In this document: piece by piece, positions 1-8,135 of the stretch
How the letters are laid out: the number at the start of each line of letters is the position of its first letter
Position numbering within the stretch: position 1 is the first letter of the stretch
Source of the DNA: an uncultured Oscillospiraceae bacterium
GTDB taxonomy: Bacteria > Bacillota > Clostridia > Oscillospirales > Ruminococcaceae
Reading direction: 5' to 3'
Length of the DNA: 64,000 nt
Assembly: GCA_934462925.1 (NCBI GenBank)
Contig: CAKSIT010000004.1
Coordinates: 133,448 to 197,447, forward strand
The notes under the pieces: model-generated
Seen by the model: the letters and a program-made list of their open reading frames with translations, nothing else
The model's database searches: none
What the model was told of the DNA's origin: nothing
Made by a program: the position numbers and the translations under genes

Positions 1-1
1 C

Positions 2-304
2 TTCTGCGTGGTTACTAACGCCCTGCGGCTCAACCTTACAAAGATTTTCAGCCCCGCACGGGACAGGAAGATAAAACACCATCACAAGGAGGAAAAGAAC
101 ATGGAAGTTACAATGAAAATCGAGGGCATGATGTGCGGCCATTGCGAGGCTGCGGTAAAAAAGGCGCTCGAGGCTATCCCCACGGTAGAATCCGCAGAGG
201 TAAGCCACACGGCGGGTACGGCGGTAGTAAAGCTAAGCGCCCCCACGGACTTTGCCGTGCTTAAAAAGGCGGTAGAGGACAAGGACTACAAGGTGCTTGA
301 CTGA
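2..304 (+). CDS. P-type ATPase C-terminus fused to HMA domain (partial)
   Basis: The window opens inside a gene. The first codons read FCVVTNALRLN, the C-terminal signature of CopA-type copper-exporting P1B ATPases. The frame continues without a stop through a basic linker (about residues 14-33, with a HHH stretch) into a complete heavy-metal-associated domain with the metal motif MMCGHC. HMA domains bind Cu(I) through these two cysteines and deliver it to the pump. Known CopA proteins usually carry HMA domains at the N-terminus; a C-terminal one is less usual. AAGGAGG at about 90-96 followed by ATG at 101 could also start a free 67-residue CopZ-like chaperone from the same frame. The upstream part of the ATPase lies outside the window, so copper specificity is inferred. 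Confidence 0.8.
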   Translation, partial: FCVVTNALRLNLTKIFSPARDRKIKHHHKEEKNMEVTMKIEGMMCGHCEAAVKKALEAIPTVESAEVSHTAGTAVVKLSAPTDFAVLKKAVEDKDYKVLD

Positions 305-489
305 TGGGCGTTACAAAGAAATGCCCTAACTGCGGCAAGCTCGTACCGTTTACCTCCGTACAGGCGCAGACGGGCGCGCCCTGCCCATACTGCGGCGAGT
401 TTATCAAAAGCAGGCACGTTGTCCTTTCGGACGAGGACTGTGCGAGGCTCGCCGCGGCAATACATGAAATGATGAGAGATAAGAAGTAG
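304..489 (+). CDS. Small zinc-ribbon protein
   Basis: A 61-residue protein whose ATG overlaps the stop of the preceding HMA-domain gene (TGATG), so the two are translationally coupled. It carries two CxxC pairs, CPNC near residue 8 and CPYC near residue 27, spaced as in a rubredoxin-like zinc ribbon, followed by a short charged helix. The family is not recognised. Coupling to a metal pump makes a metal-related role plausible, but that is inference. Confidence 0.7.
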   Translation: MGVTKKCPNCGKLVPFTSVQAQTGAPCPYCGEFIKSRHVVLSDEDCARLAAAIHEMMRDKK

Positions 490-495
490 ACAGAC

Positions 496-540
496 GCCGC
501 CCCCATGAAAGCTATGGGAGCGGCATTGTTTATGTTTAAT
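496..540 (+). terminator. Intrinsic terminator after zinc-ribbon gene
   Basis: Stem GCCGC..CCCAT pairs with ATGGG..GCGGC around a GAAAGCT loop, followed by a T-rich tail. It ends the copper transcript and lies between convergent genes. Confidence 0.7.
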
Positions 541-545
541 TTAGT

Positions 546-1475
546 TTAAGAGTTCGGGCGCTGCTTCTCAGGCGCTTTGTACGTTCCTGCGCGCAGCTGC
601 TCGGCAATGGCGCTTAGCTTTTTAAGGCGGTGATTAAGCCCGCTGCGGCTCAGCGGCTCGCCGGAAATGCCGCACAGCTCGCTTAGCGATGCGTCGCGGT
701 TGGCAAGGCGCAGCATGGCTGTCCACCTAAGTTCGGGGCGCAGGCTGTCCGCGCCAAGCTCGGAAAAGATAAGCTCGATATCGTCGCAAACCCTGTCCGC
801 CGCGTCAACCGTCTTAAAGAGGTTCGCCGTTTCGCAGTTTACGGTGCGGTTTACGCGGTTGCGCACGCTCTTTTCAACCTTTATCTGCATTATTTCAAGC
901 GAGTGCAGCCCCGCGCCTATATACGTCAGAAAGTCCTCGATTATCTCGCTTTCCTTTATATAGACTACGTGGCTGTGCCGCCTGCTTCTCACGGCGGTTT
1001 TTACCGTTATCCCATGCTCGCAGATAAAGCGGCAAAGCTCCTCGGCGCGCTCGCGCTGCGGCAGCACAAGCTCAAGGTGGTACTCCTTGCGCGGGTCGGT
1101 AACGCTCCCGCAGGAAACGAACACCCCGCGCAGAAACGCGCCGCTGTCAAGGTCGCTGCCCGATACGACGGCGGTGTTTATCTGCGAAAAGTCGCCGAAG
1201 GCGGCAGGCACGCGCTCCTCGTCGCGAATAAGAAAGGTGTAGAGCGAACCCGTGCTTCTCACAAGGCGCTTGGTTTCGCTGCGCGCCCCCGCGAACACCG
1301 CCTCGGAAAGCTCGCGCGCGGCGGCTGCGAGGTCGGGGTTTTCGGTCTGTATAACGCGCCGCCCGTCCTCGGTCCTGCCCGCCCAGAACATACCGTAGAG
1401 CATGGCGCGCATTTCGCTTTGCCCCATGTCGCGCGTCTGGCAGAGCGCCTTTTTTATGTCTGATGAAAACGACAC
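546..1475 (-). CDS. whiA: DNA-binding protein WhiA
   Basis: A 309-residue WhiA homologue. The middle part (about residues 110-145) has the degenerate LAGLIDADG-like segment FLRGVFVSCGSVTDP followed by YHLEL. The C-terminal part (about 245-295) is the WhiA helix-turn-helix, with LRPELRWTAMLRLANRDASL and the conserved SRSGLNHRLKKL. WhiA is a sporulation regulator in actinobacteria; in Firmicutes it affects chromosome segregation, cell division and metabolism. It is the last gene of a minus-strand cluster, 21 bases after rapZ. The usual neighbour yvcK, normally between rapZ and whiA, is absent here. Confidence 0.95.
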   Translation of the reverse strand: MSFSSDIKKALCQTRDMGQSEMRAMLYGMFWAGRTEDGRRVIQTENPDLAAAARELSEAVFAGARSETKRLVRSTGSLYTFLIRDEERVPAAFGDFSQINTAVVSGSDLDSGAFLRGVFVSCGSVTDPRKEYHLELVLPQRERAEELCRFICEHGITVKTAVRSRRHSHVVYIKESEIIEDFLTYIGAGLHSLEIMQIKVEKSVRNRVNRTVNCETANLFKTVDAADRVCDDIELIFSELGADSLRPELRWTAMLRLANRDASLSELCGISGEPLSRSGLNHRLKKLSAIAEQLRAGTYKAPEKQRPNS

Positions 1476-1496
1476 GGCGCGCCCTCCTCCTGTAGG

Positions 1497-2354
1497 TCAG
1501 TTTTTGTCTATATCGCGGTGAAGCGTCATTATCTTGCAGCCCTTGTCGCGCAGAAACGCCGCTGTAAGCTCTGCAAAGGTAACGCTGCGGTGCTTGCCGC
1601 CCGTGCAGCCGTAGGCTATAACAAGCCTGCTCTTGCCCTCGCTCACATAGTGCGGGATAAGGAACTCGATAAGGTCGAACAGCTTGTCGCGCAGCTGCGC
1701 GCTCTGCTCAAAGCGCATAACGTAGTCGCGCACCTCGCTGTCAAGCCCCGTTTTGTGCTTAAGCTCGGGTATGTAGAATGGATTTGGCAGGCAGCGCACG
1801 TCGAACACGAGGTCCGCCTCGCCCGGCACGCCGTACTTGAACCCGAAGCTCATGCAGGACACTATCATGCGGTCCGTGGGCTTGTCCAGAAAAAGCTCCG
1901 CTATCTGCTCCTTAAGCTGCGTGCTGCTTAAAAAGGAACTGTCCACTATGTAGTCCGCGTGTTCGCGTATCTCGCCCAGAAGCTCGGTTTCCGCGTCTAT
2001 AGCCTTTGAAAGGTCGCCGCCCGACACCTCGTCGAGCGGGTGTTTTCTGCGCGTTTCCTTGTAGCGCTTCATCAGCACCTCTTTTGAGGCTTCAAGGAAC
2101 AGCACCTTAACGTCGATGCCGCGAATGTGCAGCTTTGCAATTACCTCGCCCAGCTTAAAGAACATCGCGCCGCCGCGTATGTCGGTGACTATCGCTACCT
2201 TTGATATTTCGGCGTTTTCGCTGCACATCGCAGCAAAGCTCGGTATAAGCTGCGGCGGCATATTGTCTATGCAGAAAAAGCCGATATCCTCCAGCACCTT
2301 TACGGCTGAGGACTTGCCCGAGCCGCTCATTCCCGTTACGATAACAAGGTCCAT
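1497..2354 (-). CDS. rapZ: RNase adapter / nucleotide-binding protein RapZ
   Basis: A 285-residue protein of the RapZ/YvcJ family. The N-terminal P-loop GMSGSGKS lies at residues 8-15, the Walker-B-like DIRGG near residue 60, and the C-terminal signature GCTGGKHRSV near residues 249-258. In E. coli RapZ guides RNase E to the GlmZ sRNA and so controls glucosamine-6-phosphate synthase; in B. subtilis YvcJ binds and hydrolyses nucleotides. Only 3 bases separate it from murB, so it is co-transcribed with a gene using UDP-GlcNAc-derived precursors. Confidence 0.95.
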   Translation of the reverse strand: MDLVIVTGMSGSGKSSAVKVLEDIGFFCIDNMPPQLIPSFAAMCSENAEISKVAIVTDIRGGAMFFKLGEVIAKLHIRGIDVKVLFLEASKEVLMKRYKETRRKHPLDEVSGGDLSKAIDAETELLGEIREHADYIVDSSFLSSTQLKEQIAELFLDKPTDRMIVSCMSFGFKYGVPGEADLVFDVRCLPNPFYIPELKHKTGLDSEVRDYVMRFEQSAQLRDKLFDLIEFLIPHYVSEGKSRLVIAYGCTGGKHRSVTFAELTAAFLRDKGCKIMTLHRDIDKN

Positions 2355-2357
2355 ACG

Positions 2358-3269
2358 TCACCTCCGCTCTCCGTCCACAATAAGCATTTCGCATTCAAGC
2401 TCCACGCCCTTTTCCTCGCGGACGGTATTTTTGATATGCTCCACAAGCGCCATGATGTCGCGGGCGGTCGCGCCCCCGCGGTTCACTACAAAGCCGCTGT
2501 GCTTTTCGCTTACCTGCGCGCCGCCTATCGCATAGCCCTTAAGCCCGCATTCTTCGATAAGCGCTGCGGCAAAGTACCCCTCGGGGCGCTTGAACGTGCT
2601 GCCGCACGACGGCAGGTCGAGCGGCTGTTTATCGCGCCGCCTGCCCATAAGCTCGCTCATGCGCGCCTTTATCTGCGCGGGGTCGCCTTTAGTAAGGGCG
2701 AAGCGCGCGGACAGAATGCACCCGCCCTTTTCGGTGAACACGCTGTGCCTGTAGGACAAGCGCAGCTCGTCGCGCGTAAGCTCGTGGATAACGCCGTTTT
2801 CGTCCGCGCAGCGGCAGGACAGTACAACGTCCTTTATCTCGCCGCCGTAAGCGCCCGCGTTCATCACAAGCGCCCCGCCCACAGAGCCGGGTATGCCGTA
2901 GGCGAACTCCAGCCCGCTCAGCGAATGCTCGAGCGCCGCCCTGCACACGCCCGAAAGCGCCGCGCCCGCGCCCGCCGTTATAATGCAGCCGTCCGCGCGC
3001 ACCCCGCACAGCGCCTCCACCGAAATAATGCACCCGCGGTAGCCCTCGTCGGGGAAAAGCACGTTGCTCCCCCTGCCAAGGATAAAGAACGGGATACGCT
3101 CCTTAACGCAAAGCGAATAGAGCGCCGCGAGCGCCTCCTCGCTGCGGGGGGACGCCATAAGGTCGCACCTGCCGCCAACGCGCATTGTGCAAAGCGGCGA
3201 GAGCGGCACGTCCCGCGTCAGGGGTATCCTGTTTTCGGTGCAGAATTTCCGCAGGGCAGAGTAATCCAC
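2358..3269 (-). CDS. murB: UDP-N-acetylenolpyruvoylglucosamine reductase MurB
   Basis: A 303-residue FAD enzyme that reduces UDP-GlcNAc-enolpyruvate to UDP-MurNAc with NADPH in cytoplasmic peptidoglycan synthesis. Visible motifs are the FAD-binding GRGSNVLF (about 65-72), GIPGSVGGALVMNAGAYGGE (125-144), YRHSVF (173-178) and the catalytic-serine segment SCGSTFKRP (221-229). The length and C-terminus fit the MurB type common in Firmicutes. It lies 23 bases after the glucokinase gene and 3 bases before rapZ. Confidence 0.95.
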   Translation of the reverse strand: MDYSALRKFCTENRIPLTRDVPLSPLCTMRVGGRCDLMASPRSEEALAALYSLCVKERIPFFILGRGSNVLFPDEGYRGCIISVEALCGVRADGCIITAGAGAALSGVCRAALEHSLSGLEFAYGIPGSVGGALVMNAGAYGGEIKDVVLSCRCADENGVIHELTRDELRLSYRHSVFTEKGGCILSARFALTKGDPAQIKARMSELMGRRRDKQPLDLPSCGSTFKRPEGYFAAALIEECGLKGYAIGGAQVSEKHSGFVVNRGGATARDIMALVEHIKNTVREEKGVELECEMLIVDGERR

Positions 3270-3292
3270 GGCTTTCCCTCCTAAATTAGGCT

Positions 3293-4246
3293 TTATTCGG
3301 CTATCGTGTAGAGATACGCAGCGCCGATAATGCCCGCGTCGTTGCCGAGCTTTGCAATATCGAGCTTTGTGGAGCGGTTGGGGTCTATGCAGTAGCTCTC
3401 GCGCTTTATGAACTCCTCGAGCGGCTTTGTGAGGTTCTCGCCCTCCTTGCAGATACCGCCGCCTATGAGCAGCACCTCGGGCTGGAACGTGTTTACGATA
3501 TTTGTAAGCCCGCAGCCGAGGTATTCGATGTAGGCGTCCACAACCTGCTTTGCAGCGGGGTCGTCCGCTCTCATGCCGTCAAACGCGGTCTTGCCGTCAA
3601 CGTTTTCAAGCGAGCCTGCTATCTGCCACATCTTGCTGTCGGGGTGAGCTTCCATAGCTTCCTTCGTCATGTTTATGAGCGCCGTAGCAGAGGAATACGC
3701 CTCGAAGCAGCCGCGCCTGCCGCACCCGCACTGCCTGCCGCCGTACTGTATTACGGTGTGGCCAAGCTCCGCGCCGCAGAAGTTGAAGCCCGTGTAAATC
3801 TTGCCGTCGATGATAATGCCGCCGCCTACGCCCGTGCCGAGCGTTACAACAACTACGTCGCGGCAGCCCTTGCCCGCGCCGTTAAGCACCTCGCCGAACG
3901 CCGCCGCGTTCGCGTCGTTCTCAACGTAAACCTCCTTGCCGAGCTTCGCCTTGATAAGCGTGCGCAGGTCCGTGTTGTTAAAGCCGAGGTTGCAGGAGTA
4001 AAGCACAACGCCGCTGTTTCTGTTGGCGACGCCGGGCGTGCCTATGCCTATGGAATTGACCTCGCCGATAGTGACCTTTGCTGTGTTGAGCGCTTCCCAT
4101 ACGGTGTCCACAATGCTCTCGCATATCTCCTCCGCAGGGCGCGGCAGGTTCGTTTTTGCGGTCGCCTTTGCAACTATGTTGTAGTTCTCGTCCACAAGAC
4201 CTACTTTAATGTTTGTTCCGCCTAAGTCTATGCCTATGTTGTACAT
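3293..4246 (-). CDS. glcK: ROK-family glucokinase
   Basis: A 317-residue ROK kinase that phosphorylates glucose with ATP. It has the N-terminal phosphate-binding GIDLGGTNIKVG (residues 5-16), the catalytic segment ENDANAAAFGE, the second ATP motif TLGTGVGGGII, and the zinc-binding ROK signature GHxxx..CGCGRRGCFE. Although other ROK kinases use GlcNAc or mannose, the sequence best fits glucokinases of the GlcK type. It sits between hprK and murB, 30 bases after hprK. A sugar kinase here is not part of the usual cluster and links it to glycolytic flux; this link is inferred. Confidence 0.88.
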   Translation of the reverse strand: MYNIGIDLGGTNIKVGLVDENYNIVAKATAKTNLPRPAEEICESIVDTVWEALNTAKVTIGEVNSIGIGTPGVANRNSGVVLYSCNLGFNNTDLRTLIKAKLGKEVYVENDANAAAFGEVLNGAGKGCRDVVVVTLGTGVGGGIIIDGKIYTGFNFCGAELGHTVIQYGGRQCGCGRRGCFEAYSSATALINMTKEAMEAHPDSKMWQIAGSLENVDGKTAFDGMRADDPAAKQVVDAYIEYLGCGLTNIVNTFQPEVLLIGGGICKEGENLTKPLEEFIKRESYCIDPNRSTKLDIAKLGNDAGIIGAAYLYTIAE

Positions 4247-4276
4247 TTTATTACAAACTTCCTTTCGATTTGTGCG

Positions 4277-5248
4277 TTATATGTTGAGGTCGGACATGAT
4301 GTCCTCGCTGTCCGAGTCTATGCCGAGCTGGTGGAGCAGGTCCTTTGCGGCGTTGTAGCCCATTTTCTTCTGGCGGTTGTTCATCGCCGCGACTTCAAGT
4401 ATTACCGCAAGGTTTCTGCCGGGCTTTACGGGGATATTAAGCAGCGGCACTTTTACGCCGAGAATGGTCATGTAGTGGGTATCCACGCCCATGCGGTCGT
4501 AGGTCTTTTCGGGATTCCAAAGCTCCATTTCCACAACCATGTCTATCTTCTCGCTCATTTTAACCGCGCCTATACCGAACAGCTGGCGCGCGTTTATTAT
4601 GCCGATACCGCGCAGTTCCAGAAAGTGGCGGATATTGTCGGGGCTGCTGCCGACGAGCGTAATGTTGCTGGCTTTCTTTATCTCAACGGCGTCGTCGGCT
4701 ATAAGGCGGTGGCCGCGCTTAACAAGCTCTATCGCCGTTTCGCTCTTACCAACGCCGCTTTCGCCGAGGATAAGCACGCCCTCGCCGTATATTTCAATGA
4801 GAACGCCGTGGCGCGTGATACGCGGCGCAAGCTGAAGATTAAGGAACGCCACAAGCTTTGAGATGAACACCGAGGTGCTTTCCTCGCTGCGCAGGATAGG
4901 CACGCCGTAGTTCGGCGCAAGCTCAAGCATTTCGGGGAACACGTCGAGGCTGCGCGTGATTATGAGCGCGGGGAAACGGTAGGACAGCAGGTCCTCAATG
5001 CGCTTTCTGCGCGTTTCGGAGTCAAGCCCTGAAAGGTACGCGACCTCCATCTTTCCCATTACCTGAATGCGCTTGTTGTCAAAGTATTCGTAAAATCCCG
5101 CGAACTGAAGCCCGGGGCGGTTTGTGTCGTTGTTGGATATAAGGGTGTTTCCGCCGTTTTCGGGCATATAGATAACGTCAAGCTTGAACTCGTCAAGTAT
5201 CTTCTGCAGCGGAAACGAAAATTCTCTGCTTATTTCTTCAAGGGGCAT
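4277..5248 (-). CDS. hprK: HPr kinase/phosphorylase
   Basis: A 323-residue bifunctional enzyme that phosphorylates and dephosphorylates HPr on Ser46 in response to glycolytic intermediates and phosphate, the sensor step of carbon catabolite repression in Firmicutes. The P-loop GESGVGKS lies near residue 160, followed by ADDAVEI and the family signature ELRGIGIIN. The ATG at 5248 is chosen because AAAGGA precedes it by a normal distance and the protein then has the family length. The frame stays open upstream to 5386, but a good promoter (5312-5340) lies in that stretch, so the extension is not translated from it. Confidence 0.95.
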   Translation of the reverse strand: MPLEEISREFSFPLQKILDEFKLDVIYMPENGGNTLISNNDTNRPGLQFAGFYEYFDNKRIQVMGKMEVAYLSGLDSETRRKRIEDLLSYRFPALIITRSLDVFPEMLELAPNYGVPILRSEESTSVFISKLVAFLNLQLAPRITRHGVLIEIYGEGVLILGESGVGKSETAIELVKRGHRLIADDAVEIKKASNITLVGSSPDNIRHFLELRGIGIINARQLFGIGAVKMSEKIDMVVEMELWNPEKTYDRMGVDTHYMTILGVKVPLLNIPVKPGRNLAVILEVAAMNNRQKKMGYNAAKDLLHQLGIDSDSEDIMSDLNI

Positions 5249-5311
5249 ATTATGTCCTTTCCCGAACGCTCTGCGCTCGACCTTTTTATACGTGCATACG
5301 CGCACATTATT

Positions 5312-5340
5312 ATTATACATCATTGCGTGGATTATTGCAA
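5312..5340 (-). promoter_or_regulatory. Promoter of the hprK-glcK-murB-rapZ-whiA cluster
   Basis: On the minus strand TTGCAA (5340-5335), a 17-base spacer and TATAAT (5317-5312). The start point would fall near 5305, leaving a leader of about 55 bases before the hprK ATG. Confidence 0.7.
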
Positions 5341-5379
5341 GCAGTTTTTTCATGCGCGCAGCTTTTTCGTTTTGCGTAC

Positions 5380-5408
5380 TTGACAATTTGCGCGAAAAGG
5401 AGTAATAT
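5380..5408 (+). promoter_or_regulatory. Promoter of the HD-GYP gene
   Basis: A perfect TTGACA at 5380-5385, then 17 bases and a weak TAATAT at 5403-5408 within a TATA-rich run. It diverges from the hprK promoter about 40 bases away. Confidence 0.5.
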
Positions 5409-5474
5409 ATAAGTAACGTTAGCTAAGTCTAACGCCGCGGGACAGAAATCCCGCCAAAGGAAAGGAAGATAAAG

Positions 5475-6074
5475 ATGAGCTGTGAGTGTGAATCGGGCTA
5501 CGAATACCACGACCTTGTGGACTGCATAAGCTCCGCGCTTGACGCGAGAGACCCCTACACGGGCGACCACTCGCGCAGGGTGAGCGATATGGCGTGCGCG
5601 CTGTGCGGTGTTCTCGGGCTTAGCGCGCAGCAAACGCAGGAAATACATATAGCGGGACACCTGCACGATATCGGCAAGATAGGCATACCTGACAGCGTGC
5701 TTTTGAAAGAGGGAAAGCTTAACGACGAGGAGTGGAAGCTGATGAAGCGCCACCCGCAGATAGGCGCGGATATTCTCAGCAAATCCCCGCATTTTACGCG
5801 GATAGCGGCGGTGATACTGCACCACCACGAGCGCTTCGACGGGCTGGGCTACCCGTTCGGCGCAAAGGGCGAGGAGATACCGCTTGGCGCGCGCATAATA
5901 GCCGTGTGCGACTCGATAGACGCAATGGCGTCAAAGCGCGCCTACCGCGACGCGCTCCCGCTGGAAAAGGTGCGCGCGGAGATAGAGCGCTGCTCGGGGA
6001 CAATGTACGACCCCGCCGCTGCAAAGGCAATGCTGGACAACTGGAGTATAGTTGAGGAAACATACAAGGAATAA
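5475..6074 (+). CDS. HD-GYP domain phosphohydrolase
   Basis: A 199-residue protein consisting of almost nothing but an HD-GYP domain: H near 27 (TGDHSRRV), HDIGK near 63-67, the paired HH and HE of LHHHERFDGLGYP, and a later CDSIDAM. These residues bind the di- or tri-metal centre that hydrolyses cyclic di-GMP or related nucleotides. No receiver or PAS domain is attached, so the input signal is not encoded in the same protein. It is a single-gene unit with its own promoter and terminator. The substrate is inferred from the family only. Confidence 0.88.
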   Translation: MSCECESGYEYHDLVDCISSALDARDPYTGDHSRRVSDMACALCGVLGLSAQQTQEIHIAGHLHDIGKIGIPDSVLLKEGKLNDEEWKLMKRHPQIGADILSKSPHFTRIAAVILHHHERFDGLGYPFGAKGEEIPLGARIIAVCDSIDAMASKRAYRDALPLEKVRAEIERCSGTMYDPAAAKAMLDNWSIVEETYKE

Positions 6075-6079
6075 ATGGA

Positions 6080-6120
6080 CAGCGCCGCGTTCTATGTAGA
6101 GAGCGCGGCGCTGTTATTTT
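6080..6120 (+). terminator. Terminator between HD-GYP and comM
   Basis: A perfect ten-base stem CAGCGCCGCG / CGCGGCGCTG followed by TTATTTT. It lies between convergent genes and may serve both. Confidence 0.8.
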
Positions 6121-6125
6121 GCCGT

Positions 6126-7652
6126 TTATCTGTTCCAGTACTTGCGGTCAAGGCTGCGGAAGCCTATTGCCTGCGCGATATGCGGCTTTTCTATAATGTC
6201 GCTGCCGCCGAGGTCCGCGCAGGTGCGCGCTACCTTTAGTATCCTGTCGTATGCGCGCGCGGAAAGCCCGAGCTTCTCGAACGCGGCGCGCAGCATTTCC
6301 TCTGCGTCGGGCGAAAGCGGGCAAACCTCGGCGATTATGTCGGGAGTGATGCCGCTGTTGTTTTTTATGCGCGTTCCCGCAAAGCGCTTTGCCTGTATGT
6401 CGCGGGCGCGCTGAACGCGCTCGGCTATTGCCGCGCTGCTTTCCTGCGGTGTTCGCTTTGAGAGGTCGCCGTATTCCACGGGGCGCACCTCTATTTGTAT
6501 GTCTATCCTGTCAAGCACGGGCTGCGAGATTTTGTTGAGGTACTGCGACACCTTGAGCGGCGGGCAGGTGCATTTTTTCAGCGGATTGCCGAAGTTGCCG
6601 CACGGGCAGGGGTTCATTGCGGCGACGAGCATAACGTCGCACGGGTAGGTGACAGAGCCGTTCGCGCGGGATATCGTTATCTCGCCGTTCTCGAGCGGCT
6701 GGCGGAGCGTTTCAAGCACGCGCCTGTCGAACTCGGGCAGCTCGTCCAGAAACAGCACGCCGTTATGCGCGAGCGAAATCTCGCCGGGGCGCGGAATACT
6801 GCCGCCGCCCACAAGTCCCACGCCGCTTGCGGTATGGCTTACCGCGCGGAACGGGCGCTCGGTCACCAATGGCTGCGCGGGGTCTATCATTCCCGCAACG
6901 GAATGTATCTGCGTTGTTTCTATGCTTTCTTCAAACGATATTTTCGGCAGTATCGAGGGAATGCACTTTGCGAGCATGGACTTTCCCGACCCGGGAGGAC
7001 CGAGCATAAGTATATTGTGAGAGCCGGCCGCCGCGGTTTCTATAGCCGCCTTTGCGGAGGACTGCCCCATAACGTCCGCGAAATCCGCGAGGTGCTTAAC
7101 GCTGCTTTCGGGCGGAATGTAGCGCGGCTCGGGCGGTATCTGCGCGCCGCCCTTAAGGTGGTCAATAAGCGCGCCGAGGTGTTCCGTGCCGTATACCTCT
7201 ATGCCGCCTGCGGCGCTAGCCTCGCGGGCGTTGGCTTTCGGCACGAAAACGCGCTTAATGCCGTTCGCCGCCGCGGTGAGCGTCATAGACAGCACGCCGT
7301 TTACGGGGCTTACCGTGCCGTTGAGCGAAAGCTCGCCGATAAACGCCGCGTCCGACAGGTCCGCGTTTATAACGCCGCACGCCTTAAGCAGCGCGGCAAT
7401 TATCGGCAGGTCGAACATAGAGCCTATTTTCTTTACGCTGGCGGGCGCAAGGTTTACGGTAACGCGCCCTGTCAGCAGTTTAAGGCGCATACCCTCGAGC
7501 GCCGCCCTTATGCGGGTTTTGCTTTCCTGCACGGCAACATCGGGCATTCCCACTATGTCAAAGAACGGCTGTCCCGTTGTTATGCTCGCCTGCACCGTTA
7601 CGGGAAAGGCGTTCAGCCCGAAAAGACCGACTCCGTTAATTTCGCTGTACAT
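6126..7652 (-). CDS. comM: YifB/ComM-type AAA+ ATPase (Mg-chelatase-like)
   Basis: A 508-residue YifB/ComM protein. The N-terminal ChlI-like domain (about 1-170) starts with the typical MYSEINGVGLFGLNAFPV and GMPDVAVQESKTRIRAAL. The AAA+ core has the P-loop GPPGSGKSMLAK near 215 and a Walker B FLDELPEF. A cysteine cluster (NPCPCGNFGNPLKKCTCPP) and a C-terminal Mg-chelatase helical domain follow. ComM is a hexameric branch-migration helicase in natural transformation of Gram-negatives; the role in Clostridia is not settled. It follows a small gene by 24 bases, both read from the promoter at 8009-8038. Confidence 0.93.
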   Translation of the reverse strand: MYSEINGVGLFGLNAFPVTVQASITTGQPFFDIVGMPDVAVQESKTRIRAALEGMRLKLLTGRVTVNLAPASVKKIGSMFDLPIIAALLKACGVINADLSDAAFIGELSLNGTVSPVNGVLSMTLTAAANGIKRVFVPKANAREASAAGGIEVYGTEHLGALIDHLKGGAQIPPEPRYIPPESSVKHLADFADVMGQSSAKAAIETAAAGSHNILMLGPPGSGKSMLAKCIPSILPKISFEESIETTQIHSVAGMIDPAQPLVTERPFRAVSHTASGVGLVGGGSIPRPGEISLAHNGVLFLDELPEFDRRVLETLRQPLENGEITISRANGSVTYPCDVMLVAAMNPCPCGNFGNPLKKCTCPPLKVSQYLNKISQPVLDRIDIQIEVRPVEYGDLSKRTPQESSAAIAERVQRARDIQAKRFAGTRIKNNSGITPDIIAEVCPLSPDAEEMLRAAFEKLGLSARAYDRILKVARTCADLGGSDIIEKPHIAQAIGFRSLDRKYWNR

Positions 7653-7676
7653 AGCGTTCCTCCGTTTACGTGAAAA

Positions 7677-7916
7677 TCACAGCATACCCTTGCTGCCGAA
7701 AAACTCCGCCTCGGCGTCCATAAGCCGCTGCGCCAGCCGCTCGCTCATGCCCGAAGCCTCGCAGATGAACTGCACGAGCTTCTCGTCGGACGCGCCGCCC
7801 TCGGGGTTTTCGTCGAAAAAGCGGTCGCCCGCTATTATGTAGTTCCACGCCTCGTCGGCGGTGCAGCCTGTTTTTGCGCGGAGAAACGCCGCTTCCTCCT
7901 CGGGGTTTATTTCCAT
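7677..7916 (-). CDS. Small acidic protein upstream of comM
   Basis: A 79-residue acidic protein with no recognised family. The ATG at 7916 is preceded by GAGGTGA at 7 bases. The sequence is helical and rich in Glu and Ala, with a single Cys in the N-terminal part (TGCTADEAW). It is co-transcribed with comM. A YifB-associated role is only a suggestion from position. Confidence 0.7.
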   Translation of the reverse strand: MEINPEEEAAFLRAKTGCTADEAWNYIIAGDRFFDENPEGGASDEKLVQFICEASGMSERLAQRLMDAEAEFFGSKGML

Positions 7917-7940
7917 TATGGGTCACCTCGCATTTCTTTA

Positions 7941-8003
7941 TGGCAATACCGCATAATTATTTTCGCACGAAAGGCGTTTGACGTTAATTGTGCGGTGCTG
8001 CCT
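7941..8003. mobile_element. Short IS630-type MITE copy (63 bp)
   Basis: The ends TGGCAATACCGCATAATTA and TAATTGTGCGGTGCTGCCT are inverted repeats of each other and match the ends of the longer elements at 46857, 49868 and 51665. TA dinucleotides flank both sides (7939-7940 and 8004-8005). The interior is almost absent. It lies in the 5' leader of the small gene/comM transcript. Confidence 0.7.
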
Positions 8004-8008
8004 TATCT

Positions 8009-8038
8009 ATAATAACACATAAGCCGCGCCTTTGTCAA
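8009..8038 (-). promoter_or_regulatory. Promoter of small gene-comM
   Basis: On the minus strand TTGACA (8038-8033), an 18-base spacer and TATTAT (8014-8009). The start lies at the edge of the MITE copy, so the leader runs through it. Confidence 0.65.
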
Positions 8039-8057
8039 CAGCGGCAGAATATGGGGG

Positions 8058-8086
8058 TTGATTTTTGAACGCGGAACATATATAAT
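8058..8086 (+). promoter_or_regulatory. Promoter of the flavoprotein gene
   Basis: TTGATT at 8058-8063, a 17-base spacer, and a perfect TATAAT at 8081-8086. Confidence 0.75.
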
Positions 8087-8135
8087 ATAAGTATCCGCTC
8101 TTTACGGGACAGATACGGAACATGGAGGTACATAT

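Noticed and set aside
5249..5386. A longer N-terminus for HprK
   Set aside because: The promoter lies inside this stretch, and the later ATG has a good ribosome binding site and family length.
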